Positions 1 through 7,918 of a stretch of 32,752 nucleotides of DNA are shown piece by piece (position 1 is the first letter of the stretch; each line of letters opens with the position of its first letter). The notes below the pieces were generated by a model that worked only from the letters and a program-made list of their open reading frames with translations, had not been told where the DNA came from and did not search any database. The position numbers and the translations under genes are program-made. Source of the stretch: Myxococcota bacterium (GTDB lineage: Bacteria > Myxococcota_A > Polyangia > Polyangiales > Houyiibacteriaceae); assembly GCA_028284955.1 (NCBI GenBank), contig JANQQS010000207.1:1-32752 (forward strand), given 5' to 3'.

Positions 1-97
1 CAGTGTGCATCACGTTTCCGTGCCGCGCGACCTTGGGTTAGAGGCTTCCTTGGACGCGGTCGAGTGTCCGCGGCGCCTGCTGGCACCCAGACCCTCT

Positions 98-120
98 CGT
101 TCGGGATACGATCCCGAACG
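98..120. repeat. Perfect 10-bp inverted repeat with ACG loop
   Basis: The left arm CGTTCGGGAT and right arm ATCCCGAACG are perfectly complementary around the trinucleotide ACG. The same ACG (or complementary CGT) loop sits in the GGAAT/ATTCC palindromes at 365-389 and 32638-32660. This suggests a common architecture with variable arm sequence. No T-tract follows on either strand, so it is not a classical intrinsic terminator. Confidence 0.75.
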
Positions 121-131
121 ATTCACCCAAA

Positions 132-187
132 CTCCCCCGCCAGGATGCACGTGACCCGGTTGCGTGAGGGTAATCTGCTGGGGCCCC
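132..187 (+). repeat. 56-bp intergenic direct repeat, copy A
   Basis: It matches the copy at 425-480 at about 48 of 56 positions without gaps. The first 25 bases are identical and contain the palindrome CACGTG. The last 12 (CTGCTGGGGCCCC end) are also identical, and the differences lie in the middle. The GGGGCCCC end overlaps the 28-bp module at 180-207. Conserved ends with a variable centre suggest a structured or protein-binding element rather than a chance duplication. Confidence 0.8.
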
Positions 188-207
188 GCCGCGACGCGGT
201 GGGGCGG
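180..207 (+). repeat. 28-bp GGGGCCCC-headed palindromic module
   Basis: It matches the reverse complement of 32692-32719 at 25 of 28 positions. The inner part folds into a hairpin at 183-205: arms GCCCCGCCGC and GCGGTGGGGC around GAC, with one G-T wobble. In the far copy the arms differ but pairing is almost kept (one A-C mismatch), which fits selection on structure. Confidence 0.7.
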
Positions 208-354
208 ACGCGAAGCGGCCAGACTTGGGACGCCGTCACGCCTTTCGATGCACAGAGCACAGATGGAAGAGCTCGACGCGCAGCAACTCACCGCGAGCAC
301 TGCACGAAGAGAGCAAGGGGGCGTAGGGGCCCCCGCGCAGCGCGAAGCGGCGTT

Positions 355-414
355 GGGTGGGGGGCCCCGCGGAATCGTATTCCGTGGGGGGAGGGGATGC
401 GGCCAGCCCCTCCG
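355..414 (+). repeat. 60-bp double-hairpin intergenic module, left copy
   Basis: It matches the reverse complement of 32612-32671 at 57 of 60 positions. It holds two adjacent hairpins. One (365-389) has 11-bp arms, CCCCGCGGAAT and ATTCCGTGGGG, around CGT, with one G-T wobble. The other (390-413) has the right arm AGCCCCTCC and a left arm GGAGGGGAT with a single mismatch. It lies about 190 bp past the stop of the minus-strand cold-shock gene. Confidence 0.85.
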
Positions 415-424
415 AACAACACAG

Positions 425-480
425 CTCCCCCGCCAGGATGCACGTGACCTGGATACGTGGAGTTGAACTGCTGGGGCCCC
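425..480 (+). repeat. 56-bp intergenic direct repeat, copy B
   Basis: This is the partner of 132-187, in the same orientation, 10 bp past the 60-bp module. It ends in GGGGCCCC like copy A. The sequence after it (481 onward) does not continue the 28-bp module seen after copy A, so modules are combined differently at each site. Confidence 0.8.
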
Positions 481-545
481 AACGACAGTCGGACCAGTTT
501 CGTCGATTATCAGCTCGTACCGCGAACACCGCACGAGAAACGGCG

Positions 546-574
546 CCGGGAGGGGCTGTGGCCCGCCCCTCCGG
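546..574. repeat. GGAGGGGC hairpin downstream of the cold-shock gene
   Basis: The arms GGAGGGGC (549-556) and GCCCCTCC (565-572) pair around an 8-nt loop; the flanking CCGG/CCGG adds possible pairing with one bulged G. It is a third relative of the hairpin in the 60-bp module. It lies 33 bp past the cold-shock stop, where a terminator or mRNA-stabilising structure would sit. The downstream sequence on the minus strand has no U-run, so a Rho-independent terminator is not supported. Confidence 0.55.
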
Positions 575-606
575 AAACGGAGCTTACCGTCGCGAACCGT
601 GAAGAG

Positions 607-876
607 CTATGCGCGGACGTTTTCGGCGAACTGGCCGCGCGGGCCTTGCTTGAGTTCGAATCGAACTTCTTGGCCCTGACGCAGGGTTCTATAGCCATCG
701 CCTCCGATTTGGGAGTAATGCACGAATACATCACTACCGTCGTGGCGACTAATGAACCCCCAGCCCTTTGCGTTGTTGAACCACTTAACCACGCCAATCT
801 CGACCACCGCCTCGACACGGCTACTCGATGATTTCGTTGATGTGGCTCCAGCTGATGTTGTGCTGCCTACTTCCAT
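607..876 (-). CDS. Cold-shock domain protein (CspA family)
   Basis: The 89-residue protein is a single-stranded nucleic-acid binding cold-shock domain, residues about 25-89. It begins with IGVVKWFNNAKGWGFI (RNP1-type, with Trp where KGFGFI is usual), followed by DVFVHYS (RNP2-type) and a C-terminal GQEVRFEL...GPRGQFAENV segment. Such proteins act as cytoplasmic RNA chaperones or antiterminators. The family usually has 65-70 residues; about 24 Ser/Thr/Ala-rich residues precede the fold here. The ATG at 876 has a GAGGGGG-like ribosome site just upstream, so I keep the long form. It is monocistronic, separated from pdxH by 165 bp, with palindromic repeats in its 3' region. Confidence 0.93.
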   Translation of the reverse strand: MEVGSTTSAGATSTKSSSSRVEAVVEIGVVKWFNNAKGWGFISRHDGSDVFVHYSQIGGDGYRTLRQGQEVRFELKQGPRGQFAENVRA

Positions 877-1041
877 TCCATCCCCCTCTGGAACGCGGCG
901 GTTCTCCGATTTGTTTACTTTGTTTTACAAATAGACATATCAGTTGGCTATTTGGCCGGCTGCACACACAATGTGGGAACAACTCGAAGCGCATCTAACG
1001 TACTCAACTAGCGCATCAAGTCAAGTCCAACAAAGCGTCTT
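877..1041 (-). promoter_or_regulatory. AT-rich upstream region of the cold-shock gene
   Basis: This 165-bp gap between the pdxH stop and the cold-shock start contains an AT-rich stretch (about 905-950) that stands out from its GC-rich surroundings. It is the only place for a promoter and leader of the cold-shock gene. Cold-shock genes often have long structured leaders; whether this one does is inference. I could not find a convincing -35/-10 pair. Confidence 0.35.
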
Positions 1042-1641
1042 TCATGGATAAAGTTCGGTCTTGTTCCATGCATCGCCAGCCCGCACGTAGAGTGTTCTTT
1101 GATGCAAACGGTCTGGCTGGTTGAACCAAAACTCGATCCTCTGAGGCTTCACATGAAACCCGCCCCAGTTTGGAGGTCGAGGCACCTCTTGTCCCTGAAA
1201 ACGAACTTCAAAATTTCGAACTCGAGTGCGCAATTCGTTTGGGCCCGTCAGTGGCTGGCTCTGCGTCGAAGCCCATGCACCAATCTGGCTTCCGCGAGGT
1301 CGAGTCGCGAAGTAGGTATCCGACGCTTGCTCCGACAGCTTGGAAACCGGCCCTTCAGCTCGCACCTGAACTCCGATGGTTGCCCAGTGCGCGCACAGCG
1401 CGGCGTGAGGATTTTGAGCCAGTTCTTCGGCTTTTCGGCTTTCGTAGTGGGTGAAGAACACGACGCCCTGGGTGTCCAGGTGCTTGATGAGTACGAACCG
1501 GACGGAGGGCACGCCGTCTGCGGTCGCAGTCGCGAGGGCGCAGCGTGACGCATCAAACGATTCTGTGGCCCTCGCTTTCTGGAGTGCCTCTCGGAATCGC
1601 TGGAGGGGATCGTCTAAGGATACTGTGTTTGTGTTCACCAT
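1042..1641 (-). CDS. pdxH: Pyridoxamine/pyridoxine 5'-phosphate oxidase
   Basis: The 199-residue protein is the FMN-dependent oxidase that converts pyridoxine or pyridoxamine 5'-phosphate to pyridoxal 5'-phosphate, the last step of vitamin B6 synthesis and salvage in the cytosol. It has the family blocks in order: SVRFVLIKHLDTQGVVFFTHYESRKAEEL in the FMN-binding half (residues about 49-77), RGSQIGAWASTQSQPL, the PRPPNWGGFHVKP signature (about 154-166), and RLHQR near the C terminus. Length is close to the usual 200-220. The ATG at 1641 follows GGAG with about 6-nt spacing. It diverges from the TPR gene, so 1642-1835 must hold promoters for both. Confidence 0.96.
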   Translation of the reverse strand: MVNTNTVSLDDPLQRFREALQKARATESFDASRCALATATADGVPSVRFVLIKHLDTQGVVFFTHYESRKAEELAQNPHAALCAHWATIGVQVRAEGPVSKLSEQASDTYFATRPRGSQIGAWASTQSQPLTGPNELRTRVRNFEVRFQGQEVPRPPNWGGFHVKPQRIEFWFNQPDRLHQRTLYVRAGDAWNKTELYP

Positions 1642-1835
1642 TCTACTCCGCCCCGGTTCGGAAGCTGGGCCAGGTTCAGGTAAATTGACGCTGTTCCCCG
1701 ATCCGTCGATCGTTTTCGCAGATTGGCGTAAACTTTGCTGAGAAGCAGGGGTTGTCGCCTAGACGGAGGACCTTTGGTACGTTAGGAGATGGAGTAGGGG
1801 GATTATTCCTTAATTGTGAAGGATCTGTAGGATTT

Positions 1836-4800
1836 ATGAACCCGACCGGGGACGCACTTGTCGCGCGCCTTCGCAGCAATCCAGACGATGTTGGCGCGTT
1901 TGCCGCGCTGAGAGCGCACTACGAGCAGCTCAGGGATTTCGCGTCGTTAGTCAATCTCCTGGAGGGATGGGCAGGGCGCAATGGCCAGGACGAGCTCGCT
2001 GCGCAGGCTCTGCAAGAGGCGGGGGAGATTGCGCTGCGTTATTTGGGTGACGCACGGCGTGCGGTGGGCCTATTCGACCGCGCGCTCGCGCGACAGCCGC
2101 AGCACGATGGCGCAGCAGAACGCTTACAGAAGCTTCTCGAGAAAGCAGGCGACTTTCGGCGCCTCATCGAAATCTTGGAGCGGCGCGCCGCGGCCCTCGA
2201 ATCGGCGCGCGCGAGGCCACAGAAGGTTACGCAGGTTCATCTGAAACTCGGGCAAATCTGGGAACATCATGGACGGCATGCGGACCGAGCGTTGTTCCAC
2301 TTCCGTAAGGCTATTGAGCTCGACAAGACATGCGTGGCGGCGATCTACGGAGCGCGAGAGATCTATCGCAAGGCAGGGGGGTACAAGGCTGCTGCATCGC
2401 TCTACGAGCTCGAGGTTGCCGCCGAGCCGCAGGCGAACCGAAAAGCCGCGCTGCTCTGCGAGCTGGCGCATTTGCGGATGGAGCATCTAGGGGATCACGA
2501 GGGTGCAGTGTCTGTTTTGGCCCGCGCGCAATCTCTTGCGCCCGGTGACTTGAGCCTATTGCACGATTTGGCGACCTATCGGCTCAAGAACGCTGAGCGC
2601 CTCAAAGAGGTTCCGAAGGCGAATCGAGAACGGCAACAGGCTGCAGATCTGCTCGCCCAACTTGCGGAACGAGTCGAGGGGGACAACGCCAAAGCGTACT
2701 GCGAGGCCGCGCTGGACGTAGTGCCTGGCCACGAGGGTGCGCTCGCTAAGCTAGAGGAACTTTACGAGGATTCGAGCGAAGCGGATTCGCTTGCTCCTCG
2801 GTGGGTCGCGTACTTGCGAGCTGAGCCTACGGGTTCGCGAGCCGACGAGCGAAGAAAGCGCCTTGGGCGCGCGTACTTGCGAGCGGGCCAACTCGATGAC
2901 GCAGCCCTGTGCTTTGAAACCCTGCTCCAGAAGGGAGACGTCGAGGCGGTGGAGGTGCTTGCCGACCTCTATCGAGGCTCGAACCGCAAGGACGATCTGG
3001 CACGGGTTTTGTCCTCGGGAGCCCAGCGTTACGCACCGCCGCAGCGCGTTCAAGCGCTGAGGGAGCTTGTCGCGGTGTTGTGCGACCTTGGGCGTCGCGA
3101 TGAAGCCATCGGCGAGGCACAAGCATTGCTTCAGCTCGACCCCACCGATGGTGAAGCCTGCGCGTTTCTCGAGGGCGAGTACGCCCGTCGTCGTGATTTT
3201 GCGAGCCTGCGACAGCTGATGCTCACCGCTTCGAGGATTCCTGGCCTTTCGGCAGACGCCCGCAAACAGAGGCTCCGCGAGGTAGCCCAGATCAGCCAAA
3301 CCCGCCTTCAAGATACCGAAGGGGCGCTCTCTGCGCTCCGCGCCATTATCGCGCTTGATCCGTCCGACCTAGAAGCCCGCTCGGCGCTGATTCAGATGCT
3401 TGAGGCTTCTGAGCTTTGGGACGAGCTCGCACGTTCGCTCGAACGGGAAGCGTCCACCGCCGATACGGCTGAGCGAGCACCGATTCTCCGGCGGCTCGGA
3501 GAGGTCGAGCGCGACCATCGTCACGATTACCCTGCCGCCGCGAACGTATTCGGCGAGCTATATGAGATCTGCCACGACGACGAGGAGATTCGTGACGCGC
3601 TATGTGATGCGCTACTCCTCGCCGATCGAGGGCGCGAAGCCATTCCGTTGCTTCGGGCTCGTATCGATGCGTCGTCGTCGGACGAAGAGCGCGTGCCGCT
3701 GTTTCGAACTTTGGGTTCCATTCTGGAGGATTGCGGCGACGATGAGTCTGCGTTTGAGGTTTCGGCTCGCTTGCTCGATGTGCGCCCAGGCGACACCGAC
3801 GCGCTTGATCGGATGCAAGGAATTGATGAGCGCAACGAAAACTATGCGCGCCTGATCGAAACGCTATCGTACCGAGTTGAGATCGCTCCGCCTCGCGAAT
3901 GCGCTTCAATATTGCGGCGCGCGGGAAAGCTCGCTGATGAAAAACTGTCTGATCTGAATCAGGCAGCCGAGTTTTACAGCCAAGCGCTTCGCTACGAACC
4001 GGACGACTCCCGTGCCCTAGACGCGCTGTGCGATGTGTATGTCCGGTCCGACCGCTACAAAGATCTTCTGGTCATCCTTCGTGAGCGCGCGAGCTCGGCG
4101 GAGGATCCAAATGCGCGAAGGGAACTGTATCGTCGGATCGCGAAAGTTCTGTCGGATCGAATCCGAAACGAGGAAGCGTCGATCGAGGCATGGCGTGAGG
4201 TTCTCAAGAGCGGCGAAGACGAAGAAGCGCTCGGCGCCCTTCGTGTGTATCTGGAGCGTCGAGAAGACTGGGACGAGCTGGTAGATGTTTTGCGGCGGCT
4301 CGGAGACGTTCTGGGCGGCGCAGGCGGCGCCGTCGACCGTCAGGCGCTTCGTGAGCTTCAGCTCGAACGCGCGACCATTCTCTCAGAGCGACTCGACCGC
4401 TACGAGGAAGCGATCGACGTCATCAAAATGGTTCTCGATCGCATTGACCCAAACTACGTTCCCGCGATCGTTCAGCTCGTTCGCTGGTGTGAGACCTTGC
4501 AGGATCAGTCTGGGTTGGCGGACGCCCTCGAACGACAACTTGCCTCCACGCCCGCTGCGGATCTTCGAGTTCCCGTGGCTCGTCGCCTCGCTGAAGTATA
4601 CGAAAGCCAGCTCGGTGATAACCGTCGCGCTATCTCCGCGCTGCTAGTATGGAGCGCCGCGGCGCCTACCGATCCGATTCCCAAGCGACGACTCGCGCCA
4701 CTACTCGAGGCGGAACAGCGTTGGCGTGAACTCGTCGCGGTGCTGGATGACTTGGTGAACACCACTTCGGATTCGGAAGAAGCCGATGAGCTGAAGCGCA

Positions 4801-6917
4801 CTGCCGCGCAGCTGGTTTGGAAGAAGCTCGGAGACCGGGAAGACGCGTGGAGTAGACTCAAAGGTCAGTTGGAGCAGGGAGACGAGCGCTCCAACCCCAT
4901 GCTTAAAGAGTTGGCGGCCGATTTTGGTGAGGAGCGCCTGCTCGCTGAATACTACGTCGAGCTGGCGCAGCGAGCCGAATCGGAAGACGGGCGTCGGTGG
5001 TGGGTCGAGGCCTCTGAGATCTACGAATCACACGTTCGCGACACCCATTCGGCGCTCGAAGCGATGTTGCGCGCGTACGCGATCGACACCTCTGACGAAC
5101 ACATGCTGTCCGAGGTCGAGCGTCTCGGAGCAGCCGCGGAGGCCTGGGATCGATTGGAGCAGGTTTACGACAGCGTGCTCCGTTCAGCGGAGGCTCAGGA
5201 AGACAAACTGATTCTTCTCGTGAGACAAGCGCGATTGCTGGAAGAGCGCGGTCGACGTTCGGAGGAAGCCCTGAACTACTTGCTTCGTGCTTGCGGGATT
5301 GCACCCGACCACGATGAAGTGCTCGAGTACGCGGAGCGGCTGGCCTACGAGACAGGCCGAGAAGAAGAGCTTCTGGTGGTGTATGACCGCCGCCGGGCCA
5401 CGGCGACCAGCGAGGCAGATCAGCTCGACGCATCGCTACGAGCGATTCGAGTGGGCGATGATGTGCTTGACGACGTTGACCGGATGCTTCGATATGTGCG
5501 GGAGGCAGTCGCATCGGTCGTTCGCGCGCCCGAGCTACGCGACGTTCTCGAAGATGACCTTCGGACCCTCGATGACCGGCACGTTCAGCAGGAAGGCAGA
5601 ACGGCTTTGCTGCACATGCTTTGCCAGGTCTATCAGGATGTTGCGGACCATCGCACGGAGCAGTCCGAGTTGGATGCGGCAGTCGACCTCTTGCTCCGCG
5701 CGGCCCGGGTGTATGAAAGCGACCTTGGCGACGAAGAATCCGCTTTTTTATCGCTGTTGCGCGGGATGACGATCCGAGATGGGGGCGATCTCTTGCTCGA
5801 CGAATGTGTGCGCCTCGCCGAGCGCACGGGACGGATTTTGGACTATGCGGAGCGGCTGCGGCGGGGAGTTGATGAAGCGCTCGACCCGGAAACGGCAGCG
5901 AGGTTGCTCGGGCGGCGAGCACTTCTTCTTGAGGAACAGCTCAATGACTATTCGGCAGCGGCGGACGCGTACCGTCAGCTCGCCACGATCGCTCCGGATG
6001 AAGCCGTCGCCCGCGATGGTCTGCGGAGAAACCTTCGCCTATCTGGGCGATATCAAGAGCTCGTCACCGAACTAGAACGAGAAGCGGACTCCGAGCCCGA
6101 TCCGGTCATTCGAGCAGCTGCGCTGAAAGAGGCTGCGCAGTGCTGGGAGGATGATCTGAACAATCACTGGGAGGCGATGGATTGCTGGAAACGGCTCCAA
6201 GAATTGGTTCCGGAGGATTCGGAGGTGCATGCCGCAGTGGACCGATTGGGCCATCACACACGTGTCTTGAGTAGCGAAGAGGCGATGGATAGAGATAGCT
6301 CTTTGGATGATTCGGTTGCTGCGACAGACGAGCATTTGCCGGACGAGATTCCTGAGGAAGTGTCTCGATTCCATGACGTAGCCTCAATGCCCGAGGCCGA
6401 GCCAGCACCGGAGTTCGAGTCGGTTTCGGAACCCGCGTCGATGTCCGAATTCGAACCAGACGTGGATGCAGACGCAACCGTAGCCCTGCCGCCGGATCAC
6501 GAGCCGGACTCGCACTCGACGGGAGAGGAAATGTTGAACGAGTTAGGAACCGGTGATTTCGAAATTGTGTTTCCCGAAGGATTGGCTGCGCTCTCGAGCG
6601 AGCAGAGTGACGTGGCATCCGCGTTGCCCTCCGATCATCTTGTTGACGAAGACGCAACGGAAGCCATTCCTCCGCTGAACTTTGAGAGCGACGCGGACGA
6701 CGATCGCTTCGAACACGGAGCGATCGCAGAAGATTGGATCGCGCAGGTCGAAGAAGACGAATTGGAAGAAGTCGAACTAAGCGGGCTTACGGAACTTGAC
6801 GAAGGGTCTTCCGAAGATGGCGAGTATGACGACTTTGGAGCCGATACCTCGGACGAGCTCGACGTCCGTCGCGCGGAAGAGGCGGACGACGAGCTCCCGA
6901 TAGACGACATCTCGTAG
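1836..6917 (+). CDS. Giant TPR-repeat protein with acidic C-terminal tail
   Basis: The protein has 1693 residues from the ATG at 1836, preceded by GAAGGA and TAGGA purine tracts. The frame is open to a TTG at 1752, but the ATG begins a better-looking protein. Residues about 1-1470 are a continuous array of helical TPR/HAT-like repeats with recurring blocks such as ALALFDRAL, YRQLATIAPDE and LIEILERRA. I see no signal peptide, transmembrane segment or catalytic motif. Residues about 1475-1693 switch abruptly to a low-complexity region very rich in Asp/Glu, probably disordered, with the similar blocks DATVALPP and DATEAIPP. TPR arrays are protein-binding scaffolds; the partner is unknown. The gene stands alone, and its stop faces the end of the minus-strand envelope operon 41 bp away. 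Confidence 0.9.
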   Translation: MNPTGDALVARLRSNPDDVGAFAALRAHYEQLRDFASLVNLLEGWAGRNGQDELAAQALQEAGEIALRYLGDARRAVGLFDRALARQPQHDGAAERLQKLLEKAGDFRRLIEILERRAAALESARARPQKVTQVHLKLGQIWEHHGRHADRALFHFRKAIELDKTCVAAIYGAREIYRKAGGYKAAASLYELEVAAEPQANRKAALLCELAHLRMEHLGDHEGAVSVLARAQSLAPGDLSLLHDLATYRLKNAERLKEVPKANRERQQAADLLAQLAERVEGDNAKAYCEAALDVVPGHEGALAKLEELYEDSSEADSLAPRWVAYLRAEPTGSRADERRKRLGRAYLRAGQLDDAALCFETLLQKGDVEAVEVLADLYRGSNRKDDLARVLSSGAQRYAPPQRVQALRELVAVLCDLGRRDEAIGEAQALLQLDPTDGEACAFLEGEYARRRDFASLRQLMLTASRIPGLSADARKQRLREVAQISQTRLQDTEGALSALRAIIALDPSDLEARSALIQMLEASELWDELARSLEREASTADTAERAPILRRLGEVERDHRHDYPAAANVFGELYEICHDDEEIRDALCDALLLADRGREAIPLLRARIDASSSDEERVPLFRTLGSILEDCGDDESAFEVSARLLDVRPGDTDALDRMQGIDERNENYARLIETLSYRVEIAPPRECASILRRAGKLADEKLSDLNQAAEFYSQALRYEPDDSRALDALCDVYVRSDRYKDLLVILRERASSAEDPNARRELYRRIAKVLSDRIRNEEASIEAWREVLKSGEDEEALGALRVYLERREDWDELVDVLRRLGDVLGGAGGAVDRQALRELQLERATILSERLDRYEEAIDVIKMVLDRIDPNYVPAIVQLVRWCETLQDQSGLADALERQLASTPAADLRVPVARRLAEVYESQLGDNRRAISALLVWSAAAPTDPIPKRRLAPLLEAEQRWRELVAVLDDLVNTTSDSEEADELKRTAAQLVWKKLGDREDAWSRLKGQLEQGDERSNPMLKELAADFGEERLLAEYYVELAQRAESEDGRRWWVEASEIYESHVRDTHSALEAMLRAYAIDTSDEHMLSEVERLGAAAEAWDRLEQVYDSVLRSAEAQEDKLILLVRQARLLEERGRRSEEALNYLLRACGIAPDHDEVLEYAERLAYETGREEELLVVYDRRRATATSEADQLDASLRAIRVGDDVLDDVDRMLRYVREAVASVVRAPELRDVLEDDLRTLDDRHVQQEGRTALLHMLCQVYQDVADHRTEQSELDAAVDLLLRAARVYESDLGDEESAFLSLLRGMTIRDGGDLLLDECVRLAERTGRILDYAERLRRGVDEALDPETAARLLGRRALLLEEQLNDYSAAADAYRQLATIAPDEAVARDGLRRNLRLSGRYQELVTELEREADSEPDPVIRAAALKEAAQCWEDDLNNHWEAMDCWKRLQELVPEDSEVHAAVDRLGHHTRVLSSEEAMDRDSSLDDSVAATDEHLPDEIPEEVSRFHDVASMPEAEPAPEFESVSEPASMSEFEPDVDADATVALPPDHEPDSHSTGEEMLNELGTGDFEIVFPEGLAALSSEQSDVASALPSDHLVDEDATEAIPPLNFESDADDDRFEHGAIAEDWIAQVEEDELEEVELSGLTELDEGSSEDGEYDDFGADTSDELDVRRAEEADDELPIDDIS

Positions 6918-6958
6918 GTCGATCCGAAAGCGCGACGCGTGTCTCCCGCAGGTCTTCG

Positions 6959-7918
6959 CTACGGGATCGCTGCGTGAACGAGGAGTTCGTCTTGCCATTG
7001 CGCCGGGCGCTCAAGCAAGAGTCTCTCCGGCGCGGCGGACTCGATCGCAGACAGAATACACCGATCGTAGGAAGTAGGTTCGGGAGACACAGTCGTCACG
7101 CTCAGTGTTCCGACAAAGAAAGTATCTTGCGCAGAGCTTCCGGGCGTGCTGAACGAGAGCCGGATCTTGGTTTGAGCTGACTTCGGCTGGCCCGTATTCC
7201 AGATCTGAGTGAAGCATTGGGCCATCGTTTTCTTCGTACTCGCTTTGCGGATCCGCTCGACCACGTTCTCATGACCCGCGACCTGCCGGGTGGGTACGGA
7301 AATGGAGATTTTTACCGCGTCGAAGCCTGGTGCGGCAGCGCGTCCGCGAAAAAATCTTCCGCCGGGGTTTCGTTCGTCGAATGCATCGAGTGCGAGGCCG
7401 AGGAACTGCATTCTTGAAGCGAGCTCAAGCACCATGCGTCGTGGTGGTGACCCTGGCAACGATCCTCGGAAGCATGCATCTGCGTGTTTGGCAGCCTCTT
7501 CGCGCTGCGCCGTGGTGGATGCGTGACGCAGAGACGCTTCAGCTCGCCCGCAGAGAATCTCGGGCGGCGGCCGAGCGGAGGCACCTCGAAACGATTCGAT
7601 GGATCGATTGTATGCCGTAAGCGCCTCGCGGTAGTCGTGCACGGCGACATGCTTTTGAGCCACCAAAGCGAGTGCATCCCCTCGGACGCTGGTCTTTCGA
7701 TACCGACATACATGGTCGACGCACACATGGTCGCGCGCGCAATCACCCCTGCCTCCGCAGGTTCCGCCTGCCGGAAGCCCGCTGGCGGGTGGGTTCGCCC
7801 GAGGCCTTTGAGCCGTCGAAGGGTCAGCTGATTCCGCCGCCGGCAAGCCTCTTCGGCACGCGGTTCCTGCGATGGCGCAGAGCAGCAGCAAGCACCAACC
7901 GGGAGCAAGATGCTTCAA
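6959..7918 (-). CDS. Envelope lipoprotein, AgmX/PglI-like C-terminal pattern
   Basis: This is the last gene of a five-gene operon. The predicted 319-residue protein starts at a TTG that overlaps the DUF3570 stop in TTGA, with a TCTGGAG purine tract upstream. The N terminus is a signal peptide ending AGTAC, a weak lipobox because Gly is at -3, followed by a Pro/Ala-rich linker. A short Cys cluster (GTCGGRGDC...VCVDHVC) comes next, then a TPR-like helical stretch (about 80-170). The C-terminal part has two cysteines, in MAQCFTQIW and YDRCILSAIE, spaced as in AgmX/PglI C-terminal domains of Myxococcota. That match is by pattern only. A periplasmic or outer-membrane location is likely; the function is unknown. 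Confidence 0.75.
   Translation of the reverse strand: MKHLAPGWCLLLLCAIAGTACRRGLPAAESADPSTAQRPRANPPASGLPAGGTCGGRGDCARDHVCVDHVCRYRKTSVRGDALALVAQKHVAVHDYREALTAYNRSIESFRGASARPPPEILCGRAEASLRHASTTAQREEAAKHADACFRGSLPGSPPRRMVLELASRMQFLGLALDAFDERNPGGRFFRGRAAAPGFDAVKISISVPTRQVAGHENVVERIRKASTKKTMAQCFTQIWNTGQPKSAQTKIRLSFSTPGSSAQDTFFVGTLSVTTVSPEPTSYDRCILSAIESAAPERLLLERPAQWQDELLVHAAIP

Larger units (their letters stand above)
1..606. other. Gene-free region holding a mosaic of palindromic repeats
   Basis: I see no credible gene here. The open frames are GC-rich, lack recognisable domains and run through repeats and hairpins. The region holds two 56-bp direct repeats, one copy of a 60-bp palindromic module, a GGGGCCCC-headed 28-bp module and further hairpins (98-120, 183-205, 317-334, 365-389, 549-572), each listed separately where it can be supported. 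The cold-shock gene reads leftward into this region, so the right part would lie in its 3' untranslated region. Confidence 0.7.

Noticed and set aside
98-480. CRISPR array
   Set aside because: The repeats are palindromic modules of differing length with irregular spacing, and no cas gene is in the window.
10-606. Open frames on both strands of the left end, up to 174 residues
   Set aside because: They run through hairpins and repeats, have GC-driven Arg/Pro/Gly-rich composition and no domain or ribosome site.
4903-5922. 339-residue minus-strand open frame
   Set aside because: It lies wholly inside the TPR gene, has Arg/Pro-rich composition and no recognisable domain; it is a shadow of the plus-strand gene.
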